The translations under genes and the position numbers were made by a program. This document shows, piece by piece, positions 1 to 11,300 of a DNA stretch of 64,000 nt; position 1 is the first letter of the stretch, and the number at the start of each line of letters is the position of its first letter. Origin of the DNA: Fragum whitleyi. Taxonomy: Eukaryota; Mollusca; Bivalvia; Cardiida; Cardiidae. Location of the stretch: contig OX411551.1 in assembly GCA_948146395.1 (NCBI GenBank), positions 48,440,854 through 48,504,853 of the forward strand, given 5' to 3'. The notes beneath the pieces are model-generated. The model saw only the letters and a program-made list of their open reading frames with translations. It was not told the origin of the DNA and made no database searches.

Positions 1-45
1 CAACTAATGGACGGATTCCATTCAAACTTTACATAATTGCAATCT

Positions 46-478
46 AATAAAATGAAGAATTTTGATTGGTTTAAATTTCCCTTCCATATCGTAATATTGC
101 TATTTATTAGATTAGAAATTAAGATATTTTCGAAAGAATTTATGATTAAAAGTATGCAGCTCAGATTCGAAGTCGATGTTTACAGTGAGTGGACGAAGAC
201 CACCAAGCAACCCTCTCAGCTTAGTCCGATCACAATAGTTTCGGTTTAAATATGGAATAACTTGTCAAAATTATGTTTTGATCATAAGTACCTATACGAA
301 TGTCAAATTGTCATTTATTTGTGTACCATTTGATTAACTTTATGCCGTTTAACTTCAATAGCAAGAAAAGAAATACACGATCTAAAAATAGATTGTGTAA
401 TACGCGCAGAAAGTAGACTCGAAACTTTAATGTTTAGCCGAGTATTTTAATAGTTTCTTAGACCAAGGGGATTGCAAT
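46..478. other. AT-rich stretch, no gene recognised
   Basis: No convincing coding exon, RNA gene or repeat boundary is visible here. The short open frames lack recognisable domains. It lies between the first fragment of the HTE-6 copy and a palindromic MITE, so it may itself be inserted sequence. Confidence 0.4.
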
Positions 479-643
479 TATAAGGGCCGAGTGTCTTTTT
501 CACAGCGTTTATTGGGGTATTAAGTGCAATTGCCTTAGCACATGGCTTAAACATAACGCCCTACGGGCGTTATTTGCCATGTGCTAAGGCAATTGCACTT
601 TATACCCCAATAAACGCAGTGAAAAAGACACTCATCCCTATAA
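479..643. mobile_element. Near-perfect palindromic MITE
   Basis: Two arms of about 66 bp are inverted copies with only a few mismatches. Landmarks are GAGTGTCTTTTTCAC on the left and GTGAAAAAGACACTC on the right. The centre is a tight hairpin TAACGCCC-TAC-GGGCGTTA. The flanks TATAA/CCCTATAA are compatible with a TA target duplication. There is no coding capacity, so it is a non-autonomous element. Confidence 0.75.
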
Positions 644-740
644 CACATGATCAGTGTCAAGCAGAGTTATGAAGTAATATTTTCGTTTTGATCCATTGAC
701 TTTTGGCAGAGATATGGCCCTTGATGGAAAATGGCTATTT

Positions 741-1021
741 ATTATGCACCTGCATCAAAAGATCGGGGTGTGGGGTGGGGTGGGGTTGTTGTTTTATTGT
801 CTGTCTGTCAGCAAAATTTAACCAAAGAAACTTAATACATGTATTGCCAATTACTTCTAGATAGAATGCTCATATTTGACATGATGATAGATCTCAATAA
901 TGCACATCTACAGATAACAAGGTCATGTGACAATGTAAAGGTCATCTGACAAGGTCAAAACTTAAAAAAAAAAAATTGTTGTTTTTTGGTGCATTTGAGT
1001 TTCACAAACACATTTTGTTAT
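741..1021 (+). mobile_element. HTE-1 element, degenerate copy nested in HTE-6
   Basis: The decayed 5' end (TGCACCTGCATCAAAAGATCGG) precedes a CTGTCTGTC tract and a single monomer with ATGATGATAGATCTCAAT and AAGGTCATGTGACAA. The end is the characteristic GAGTTTCACAAACACATTTTG. It interrupts the HTE-6 sequence, which resumes at 1022. Confidence 0.75.
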
Positions 1022-1090
1022 GGACAACGTCACAAGCACTTGTAAAGGGCAATAAGTCGTTTTGCAACAGTCTAGTTCATTTTCAATTGA

Positions 1091-1446
1091 CAGGGGTGTG
1101 GAAATACGAATTTTCTACACTTGTCCCTGGACAAGTAAAAGCTGATTTCTTACTTGTCCAGGATTAAAATGAACTTGTCCACAAAAAAGTAGGTAGATAA
1201 ATATTTAGAAAATATTGTTTTTAATGATGAAAATGCTGTAACCTAGCATTTTCTTCATTAAAGACATTGTTTTCTTCCCTTTGATACAAACAAAAGGATG
1301 ACTTTTTTCCTGGATCTTTTAAGTACTGTCTCAAGATTTGCTCTGGTATTCACTTGTCTATGGACAAGTGGCCTAGAAAAATGTGCTTGCCCTCAAGTAG
1401 AAAAGCCCGTGTCGGACATGTCAGGCATAGGAATTCCACATCCCTG
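1091..1446 (-). mobile_element. MITE-L copy (about 350 bp)
   Basis: Bounded by CAGGGGTGTGGAA and the inverse TTCCACATCCCTG. Inside are paired ACTTGTCC-GGACAAGT hairpins and a central palindrome around GAAAATGCTGTAACCTAGCATTTTC. Copies at 2516-2868 and 21289-21639 are in the opposite orientation. Confidence 0.75.
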
Positions 1447-1777
1447 ATTGATGTTCACTGAAACATTATTACAGCTTTTCTGATATTCGGCTGTAACCAT
1501 TTTACTACTGAACCAAGAATATTCCCACTTTAGCAGGAGGTATAGACAAAGATCAGGGTCTGCACAAAAGTGCAATCTGATCTTCATCTATACCACCTGA
1601 TTTTCCTTATTAAACCAGGAAAAATCCATTCCCATTCAAACAAACTAATCGATGATTTCATTGGCTAGTGTTGAATTGGAAGAGTGCAATAGAAACTGGT
1701 CAAAGACAAAATACAAATGTATTTGTTGAACATTACATTAATTTAACAAAGGGAGGTAATATAATATAGTTGTTTTT

Positions 1778-2056
1778 TACCCCCCTAAACTGTGTTTGGG
1801 GGGTGTATAGAAGTCAGCTTATTGGTCTGTCCGTTGTTTTGTAGCATTTTCTTGTTTGCACAATTTACAGCAACTAATGGGCAGATTTCATTAAAACTTT
1901 ATAGATGTGATTAGCATCAAGCAGAGATGTGCAAGTTTTTGGTTACGATCAATTCACTTTTGACAGAGTTAAGACATTTGATGGAAAATAGCTTTTCTTT
2001 ATTGACAAGCTCTTGTAGGGGTTATTAGTCGGCTTTGCAACAGTCCAGTTTCAGTA
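1778..2056 (+). mobile_element. HTE-6 element, short copy
   Basis: Begins with the hairpin TACCCCCC-TAAACTGTGTTT-GGGGGGTGTATA. This is followed by a reduced GGTCTGTCCG tract and one monomer (CAACTAATGGGCAGATTTCA). It ends in GGCTTTGCAACAGTCCAGTTT. It is the best intact single-monomer representative of this family here. Confidence 0.7.
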
Positions 2057-2348
2057 AACCCTCACTGATTTATTAGTGACATGTCAACCAAAAAGGGATT
2101 ATATGGTAACTTGGTCAATTTTTTTTTTTTTAAAAAAAGAGATTTCGATCTAACATCCAATAGCAGAAGTTTATAAGAGATTGCATTGCAAAAATGATAA
2201 CAATTTAAAGGTACAAATTACATTCTTGCTTAATAAAATCAGTCAAGAGCAAAGAGTTTCAATATTCGTCAGGCCATGCAGTCTGACCATGCTTGATACC
2301 GTTTGGTCCTTTATTACTTGATTAATGAATTTTTCTGTTCTTTTCCAG

Positions 2349-2371
2349 CTCAGGGAATTGATGAGAATCAG
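2349..2371 (+). CDS. RING gene exon a (23 nt)
   Basis: Flanked by acceptor TTTTCCAG and donor GTATGT. It completes a split codon with two bases and then reads QGIDENQ in the frame required by the next exon. Very short, so supported mainly by splice signals and phase continuity. Confidence 0.6.
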
Positions 2372-5300
2372 GTATGTTTCTTTGAAAATCTGTCTGCAAA
2401 CATAGTAAAAGGGGCCTTATGAATTGTTGCATGTGATTCTTAATCTTTAAGAGAATGATTCTCTGGATTAAACTGATTTTTTTTTACTTGACACATTCAC
2501 CTGAAAGCAATAAAGCAGGGGTGTGGAATTCCCATGCCCGACTTGTCAGACTCGGGCTTTTGTACTTGAGGACAAGTAATTTTTTCTAAGCCACTTGTCC
2601 AAGGACAAGTAAATACCAGGGCAAATTTTGGAATGTTACTAAAAGAATTAAGAGAGAAATGATCATGTTCATATCATAGGGTAGAAAACATTGTTTTTAA
2701 TGAAGAAAATGCTGGATACCAGCATTTTCTTCAACAAAAGGCAAGGTTTTTTTCAAATTTTTCTATTTACTCTTTAGCGGACAAGTTCATTTTGATCCTG
2801 GACGAGTAGAAAATCTGCTTTGACTTGTCCAGGGACAAGTGGAGAAAACTCGTATTTCCACACCCCTGAATAAAGCTCCTCAAAAATCAGAATAGAATGA
2901 AGAAAATTTTAATATATTGTCAGAGGAGCATCTCAGGCCCTCCTGGGCCGCTTGTTTGGAGCATTACTCATAAACTCAACTACGCAGACTATAGTTATGA
3001 AACTTAATAGGTGGATAGATTACAGGTATCATCAAGGAAAAGTCGAGTGCGCAAGAACCATAACCCTATTCTTCATATACCCCGATGGCAGCTTATTCTT
3101 TCTGACAGTTTGCGGCTCATCAACGGGTTGATAATTGTAGACCTATGTGAGATAGCAGCTGGAGGCTAGGAAAGGATGTGGTGGTTGTACTGGTGAGAAA
3201 AATACCAGGAAACGATTGTTAGGTGCTCCAGCCGCCGCGATATAACTGAAAAAATGTTGAAAGCGGCATAAAACTCCATTCAATCAATAAACCTATTCTT
3301 CATACTTGTATTTTTTATGTTCCACATCAATAGATCAGGGGCATATTGTTTTTGCCCTGTCTGCTTTTTATGCCCCCGTATCGAGAGATCGGGGCATATT
3401 GTTTTACTCATGTCCGTCTGTCTGTCTGTCTGTCTGTCCGTATGTCCGTCTGTCTGTCCGTCCGTCCGTCCGTCTGTCCGAAAACTTAACCTGAAAACTT
3501 AACCTTGCCAATTTCTTCAAGCCTATTCAAGATACAAAGCTAATATTTGTCATGATGATAGATCTCAATGATCCGCATCCGCTGGTACCAAAGTCAAGGT
3601 CATGTGACAATGTCAAGGTCATTTGTCAAGGTCAAACTTTGAAAAAACTTAACCCGAAAACTTAACCTTGCCAATATCTTCAAGCCTATTCAAGATACAA
3701 AGCTAATATTCGGCATGATGATAGATCTCAATGATCCGCATCGGCTGGTACCAAATCAAGGTCGAGTGACAATGTCAAGGTCATCTGTCAAGGTCAAACT
3801 TTGAAAAAACTTAACCCGAAAACTCAACCTTGCCAATATCTTCAAGCCTTTTCAAGATACAAAGCTAATATTTGGCATGATGAAAGATCTCAATGATCCG
3901 CATCCGCTGGTACCAAAGTCAAGGTCATGTGACAAGGTCAAGGTCATCTGTCAAGGTCAAACTTTGAAAAAAAAAATGCCGTGTCGGGGGCATTCGTGTT
4001 TCACAAACACATCTTGTTTAAATCATATTTCATTTATATGGATTTGTGTTGAAATTGATTTAATTTTTCATTTAATATATACTGGCCAATAGTCCTAACC
4101 AGCCACTTTAAAAATGATGATAACTTTTTTAAAGGTTATAACAATTTAATGAAATTTGATGTGTGAATTTTTAAGCATAATGTACATGGATTTCCATTAT
4201 GATTTACCAATAGTTATCAAATTCGGATGTGTAATAAAGGAAAAGCTCAAAAAGCTCTAAATCTTAATAGAGCTCGGAATATATCACTTTCAACAAATCA
4301 AAGTCCGCAAATCGTTAGCTGCAACCCAGACTAAGAAAAAAATTGGAAAATTTTGTGTGACCTTTGACTACAGGAGAAACAGAAAGAATAGGAGGCATGG
4401 TAAAAAGGGTGTTTAAATTCAACCGGCATACCATTTTATCAAACGAATATGCTCAAATATGGTCTGGTGTGAAAAAAACAATGTATCAAACTGATTTTTT
4501 CTCATATCCTTAAATTTTGTAGCTCAACGGGAATTACAGTCAATATTTTATGCATTTTTGAAGAAAAACGTGTTTTAGGTGTTGTTTCTTGGAACAGATT
4601 TTCTGCATACCTAAGCTCTATAACTTTCTTCCAGGGCCATATGCCGCGCACAATTGTCGAACATTTTCGATTTTTATGCCCCCGCATCGATAGATCGGGG
4701 GCATATTGTTTTACTCGTGTCCGTCTGTCTGTCTGTCCGTCCGTCCTTCTGTCTGTCCGTCCGTCTGTCCGAAAACTTAACCTTGCCAATATCTTCAAGC
4801 CTATTCAAGATACAAAGCTAATATTTGGCATGATGATAGATCTCAATGATCCGCATCCCCTGGTACCAAAGTCAAGGTCATGTGACAAGGTCAAGGTCAT
4901 CTGTCAAGGTCAAACGTCCGAAAACTTAACCCGAAAACTTAACCTTGCCAATATCTTCAAGCCTATTCAAGATACAAAGCTAATATTTGGCATGATGATA
5001 GATCTCAATGACTTGCATCCGCTGGTACCAAAGTCAAGGTCATGTGACAAGGTCAAGGTCATCTGCCAAGGTCAAACTTTGAAAAAAAATGCCGTTACGG
5101 GGGCATTCGTGTTTCACAAACACATCTTGTTTTTTCCTAGTCGATGTTGCAGCAAACGACCCATGAGAAAAAAATCGCTACATTGACACTATTTTGAGCT
5201 CTGTGTGAATTTAAAGCTTTTTGAGCTTTTCTCATGTTGCGCCTTAAATTCAATGAAATAACAGTAATTTTTTGCCAAAATCATCTGGAAAGTTGCTTAA

Positions 5301-8300
5301 AAATTCACATAGCAAAATTCACGAAAATCCAAAATCGCAGAAAAATTATCTTTGTTTTTAAAGTGGCCGGTTAGAAGTTTTGACTAGTTATACGCCCGTC
5401 GAAGACGGGACGTATTATGGGATCACCCGTGATGTCCGGCGTCCGGTGTCCGGGCGTCCGGGCGTCCGGCGGCGTCCACTTCTTTGTCCGGAGCATAACT
5501 CTGTCACTTGAAGTCCGATGGACTTCAAACTTGGCAATTGTATTCTTCTCATCATTGCGGAGTGCAGTGCACAAGAACCATAACTCTACCTGGCCTATTT
5601 TTTGAGTTATTGCCCTTTGTTGTTTTTCATACTAGAATCTTGTCCGGAGTATATCTCTTAAAGTATAATAGCTAGGATCATGAAACTTCATGGGTGTATA
5701 GATCTCACCAAGGGGGAGTGCAGTGCACAAGAACCATAACTCTACCTGGCCTATTCTTTGAGTTATTGCCCTTTGTTGTTTTTCAGACTTGAATCTTGTC
5801 CGGAGTATATCTCTTAAAGTATAATAGCTAGGATCATGAAACTTCATGGGTGTATAGATCTCACCAAGGGGGAGTGCAGTGCACAAGAACCATAACTCTA
5901 CCTGGCCTATTCTTTGAGTTATTGCCCTTTGTTGTTTTTCAGACTTGAATCTTGTCCGGAGTATATCTCTTAAAGTATAATAGCTAGGATCATGAAACTT
6001 CATGGGTGTATAGATCTTACCAAGGGGAAGTGCAGTGCACAAGAACCATAACTCTACCTGGCCTATTTTTTGAGTTATTGCCCTTTGTTGTTTTTCATAC
6101 TAGAATCTTGTCCGGAGTATATCTCTAAAAGTATAATAGCTAGGATCATGAAACTTCATGTGTGTATAGATCTCACCAAGGGGGAGTGCAGTGCACAAGA
6201 ACCATAACTCTACCTGGCCTATTTTTTTAGTTATTGCCCTTTGTTGTTTTTCAGACTTGAATCTTGTCCAGAGTATATCTCTTAAAGTATAATAGCTAGG
6301 ATAATGAAACTTCATGGATGTATAGATCTCACCAAGGGGGAGTGCAGTGCACAAGAACTATAACTCTACCTGGCCTATTTTTTTAGTTATTGCCCTTTGT
6401 TGTTTTTCAGACTTGAATCTTGTCCAGAGTATATCTCTTAAAGTTTAATAGCTAGGATCATGAAACTTCATGGGTGTATAGATCTCACCAAGGGGGAGTG
6501 CAGTGCACAAGAACCATAACTCAACCTGGCCTATTTTTTGAGTTATTGCCCTTTGTTGTTTTTCAGACTTGAATCTTGTCCGGAGTATATCTCTAAAAGT
6601 TTAATATCTAGGATCATGAAACTTCATGGGTGCAAAAAAAATTCATTCAAAATAACCTCAGTTCTATTCAAACTCCCAGTTAAAACTAAGCAGTGTGACG
6701 GGCGTATCTTGTGACAATTTGGCACCTTGTATATAATGTGTTTGACAGCATAAGAGATATGGACAAGTAATACATCATTGACCTCTTATTTGGGGCATAA
6801 ATGTTTTACAGACCCCTCTTTCAATATAACTTGTCTGTGTGGATTCAACACCAGCCAGCGTAAATAAAATTGCAGCTATGGTTCAGTTACAGATTTAAAG
6901 TCTGTCAGAATTAATATCTTCATGAAAAAACTTGTTCTATGATTTCAGATGGATCAATTGATGGAGGAATTACATGCGGGTATAGGTATGTTATTTTATC
7001 TAATCAGTAAACCCCAGCGCTTTTTCTCAGGCTTTTAGGAATGGGTCCAAAACCATGCATATTTAGGAAAATGCGTTATTTTTACAAAAATTGGCAAACA
7101 TCCTTTTACAGTGGTTTTGGACAAAAACTAGTCTTGTGTACAATTTACTACCAGAATAAAGTTTTTTTTTTGTCTCAAAGACATTCAAATTAAAATTAAA
7201 CTGAGAAACAACATGTTTGATTCTTAACTTTCACTTCAAGAGTTTGGAAAGGTCCTTGATCTAGATAAGTTGGGATTTTTTTCATGATTTTGGGAAAAAG
7301 TGTCACTTTTTGGCATTGGGAACAGGGCCATTTAAAAGGTTTCCAGTCGAAGAAGGAGAAAAAACACTGTAAACCCGCTTCCTTTCAGACACTTGTCTCC
7401 CACCAATGGGCATTCAGAACATCACTTGGATTTTTCCATAAACTGTAAGTACCCCATAATTAAGTGTAGTGTCATTTTTATACGCCCGTCTAAATACAGG
7501 ACATATTATGGGATCACCTGTGGTGTCCACTTCTTTGTATGGAACATAACTCTGTCCACTTATGTCCGACTGACTTGAAACTTGGCAGTTATGAAGCTCT
7601 CATGATTACAGAGTGCTGTGTGCAAGAACTCTAAATCTACCTAGCTGAATTATTTAGTATTCCCTTTGTTGTTGTTTTTACTTGGGCATCCAGCACTGCA
7701 ATGGGCGTATCTTGTGACAATTTGCATTTTTCCACACCCCAGCTTTTTGGTAAGAAATATTTTTGAAAATGAGTAAATTGCTTGTTACACGCATTTACTT
7801 ACTTTTTATGCCCTGTATTGATAAGAGTTGGGGCATATATTTTATTTGATATGGCTTGGAAACATGTACAAAGATGAGAATTATTACAGTTAATTTAGCT
7901 TGTTGGTGACATTTGAACAATTTCACATAGTGTTATGTTAAGCCTCGGATCAGCCTGTGTTTTTGTACAGTCTGATCTTGGTCTTCTCCTGGGCTTGATA
8001 GATAGCCAAGGACTAATGATATCGTCTCACAATTATAGGAAAATTTTGACCCTTCTCGTGCTGTTCAAGGCATATTCCTGCTGTATATATTTCCATTGTA
8101 GACAATATTGACTAAGAATAGCCTGCATAGACATGCAGTTCAATCTTAACCTACAATTCCTGTTCTCAAATTAAGTATTGTTGGTACAACTTGAGGCAGA
8201 TTGCATTGGTTGTATTGTCCTATTCATTATCAATTTGAGTCTGTGAGATTTCCAACAATTTCGAATGTGCGCAAAGCAAAGCCTTTGGCCAGACTGTGCT

Positions 8301-11300
8301 TCCACACAGGCTGGCCAGAGTCTTTCCCATGCACTCTGGAGATAGATAATGCCTTAACCCTTCTACAGGCAGAGATTATTCTTATTGCATTTTCTGGATG
8401 TCAAGGTTGCCCAATATCTGTATATAACACACATGTGGAATTATTGGAAATGTCACACTGTTTGAACCAAATTCAAATTCAGCAGGATAACAGTTAATAG
8501 CCAGTATGACTATCCAGACTACTGCATGTCTCTACACCACCCATGTATGAAACTGTTGAAAATGTCACACATGGTTCAATATATCTTATCTTTTTCTGTT
8601 TTCAGAAGTAGGAGACATGCTCAGAACAGTTTTGCAGGTAAATATTGTCTAATATTTTTTATCCGACAGTTCGTGGCTGAATGGTGACGTAACTTAATGA
8701 CTTCACTTTCCAGTCAAATGGTCTCTGATAATCGAAGTGGAATCTAACATCATATGGTAGACATCTACCAAATGCTTATATATCTTAACTTTGGGTTGTA
8801 TTTGGACTCTGCCTGGGAACACCCAATTTCAGCTAGGAACGATGAACAAAATTTTAAAGAACTTTGAAACTGAAAGGCAAATGTCTTAGCTATTTGTTCC
8901 ATAACATTATCTGGTGAACCAAGATTTTTCACATGACACCCAGGGGCCTGTTTTACAAAACTTTTTAAGAAAAAATCAGTCAAAATCACAAATTGTACTC
9001 ATTGTTAAATTTTGCCTTACAATATCTCATTGGAGTCATCTTAAGAAGATTCTTATAAGATATTGAATGACTGAATCTCATTGTTTCTACTGTAGAAGCA
9101 ACTTAAATTTTTGACTTGCGCAAAAAATGGTCGTAAGATGTTTAGTAAAACAGGCCCCTGGGGTTTATTAAGCTCTTTGAACTTGGACTCCCCTAAAAGC
9201 GGAGGTTGCCACTTACTATTTTTGAATAGGGTACTACTGGAATCGTATTTGAAACCTTGAGGACCTTTCCATATAATAAGCGATCCAATCTTTCTCTTTT
9301 AGTGGGTTCCAAATTTCAGGCCATCAGTTAAGGTTAAATTTTCAAGATCACTTAATTGCTTAAAACTTTTACATTGGCCATAACTTTTGAATGGTAAGTG
9401 ATAGAGACTCCATATTTCATATTTGTATTTCTTGTAATAAGACTTTTCTGTTGGTACCAATATCATGGTCATTAGTCAAGGGCAAATATGACACAATACA
9501 AATCTTTTAATTGAAATGTGATATTCAACATTTGTTTATCAAATCACTGTTTATGAAAAATTGCATGGGTGTAATGAACACATCTTGTTTCTCTTTTGTA
9601 TGTAAGGAGCAAAGTGGAGTTAGAACCTTAACTTGCAAAAATAGAATTTTGATACTAAATGAGCCTGTGTGTGACATTTCCAAGAATTTGAAATGTTTGT
9701 GAGGTGTAATCATTGAGTAGTGTGGAAAGCCACATACTGTAAATATAAAGTAACATGATGGTCTACAGATACTTTGAGACCTTATCTTTCTATTAAACCC
9801 ATAGTGAAGACTCTGGTCAGACTGTGCGGATGCACAGGCTGGTCAGAGTCTTTGCTTTTGGCATATTTGAAATTATTTTAAATGTCACACACAGGCTCAA
9901 ATATTATAATTTTAGAAGGCTTCTGATAGAATCCCTTGCCTTAAAGAAATGGGATCACTCCTAAAATAGTAGACATGTGCACATTGTAGTTTGGTTAGGG
10001 TCAATTGACTTTTGACAGAGTTACGACCCTTCAGTGAATAATTGTGTCGGATCAATTTATCAGCAACTTTTGGAGGGATTTAATCAAGATTTCACAGAAG
10101 AAAGAGAATGAGTCAGATATTTGCCTATTTTATTTTGGCTATGGTCCATTGATTTTGGAATTAGTGATGGCCCTTTAATTTTTCTATCTATATTTTTAGC
10201 TCACCTGAGCACGAAGTGCTCAAGGTGAGCTTTTGTGGTTGGGTGGATGTCTGTCGTCCGTCGTCAGTCGTCCGTCGTCCGTCGTCAACATTTACCTTGT
10301 ATGCACTCTAGAGGCCACATTTTTCACCTAATCATCCTGAAATTTGGTCAGAATGATTGTCTTGATAAAATCTTGGACGAGTTCGAAATTGGGTCAAATG
10401 GGGTCAAAAACTAGGTCACTGGGTCAAATCTTAGAAATATCTTGAATGCACTCTAGAGGCCACATTTTTTGCCCAATCAACCTGAAATTTGGTCAGAATG
10501 ATTGTCTTGATAAAATCTCGGATAAGTTTGAATTCTGGTCAAGTGGGGTCAAAAACTAGGTCACGGGGTCAAATCTTAGAAAAACCTTGTATGCACTCTA
10601 GAGGCCACATTTTTTGCCCAATCATTCTAAAATTTGGTCAGAATGATTGTCTTGATGAAATCTCAAACGAGTTTGAAATTTGGTCAAGTGGGGTCAAAAA
10701 CTAGGTCACGGGGTCAAATCTTAGAAAAACCTTGTATGCACTCTAGAGGCCACATTTTTTGCCCAATCAACCTGAAATTTGGTCAGAATGATTGTCTCGA
10801 TAAACTCGGACAAGTTCGAAATTGGGTCAATTGGGGTAAAAAATATGAGGTCACAGGGTCAAATCTTAGAAAAACCTTGTATGCACTCTAGAGGCCACAT
10901 TTTTTGCCCAATAAATCTAAAATTTGGTCAAAATGATTGTCTTGATGAAATCTTGGACGAGTTCGAAATTGGGTCAAGTGGGGTCAAAAACGAGGTCACA
11001 GGGTCAAATCTTAGAAAAACCTTGTATGCACTCTAGAGGCCATATTAATTGCCCAATCAACCTGAAAATTGGTCAGAGTGATTATCTTGATAAAATCTCG
11101 GACAAGTTCGAAATTGGGTCAAGTGGGGTCAAAAACTAGGTCACAGGGTCAAATCTTAGAAAAACCTTGTATGCACTCTAGAGGCCACATCTTTCGCCCA
11201 ATCAATCTAAAATTTGGTCAGAATGATTGTCTTGATGAAATCTCGGACGAGTTCGAAATTGGGTCAAGTGGGGTCAAAAACTAGGTCACAGGGTCAAATC

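Larger units (their letters stand above)
1..1081 (+). mobile_element. HTE-6 element, fragmented by nested insertions
   Basis: Three blocks, at about 1-45, 649-740 and 1022-1081, align in order with the cleaner HTE-6 copy at 1779-2056. Shared landmarks are CAACTAATGG, GTCAAGCAGAG, TTGACTTTTG and the 3' end TTTTGCAACAGTCTAGTT. Between the blocks lie a palindromic MITE (479-643) and an HTE-1 element (741-1021). The exact join near 45-480 is unclear because the DNA there is AT-rich and unrecognised. The element continues upstream of the window. Confidence 0.6.

Noticed and set aside
3400..3502. CRISPR-like short regular repeats (CTGTCTGTCCGTCCG)
   Set aside because: It is a simple pyrimidine-rich microsatellite at the HTE-1 head, with no spacers; the genome is eukaryotic.
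7389..7444. Exon-like segment with acceptor CCTTTCAG and donor GTAAGT between RING exons b and c
   Set aside because: In the phase needed by the flanking exons it reads into a TAA before its donor, and skipping it joins exons b and c perfectly. It could be an unproductive alternative exon at most.
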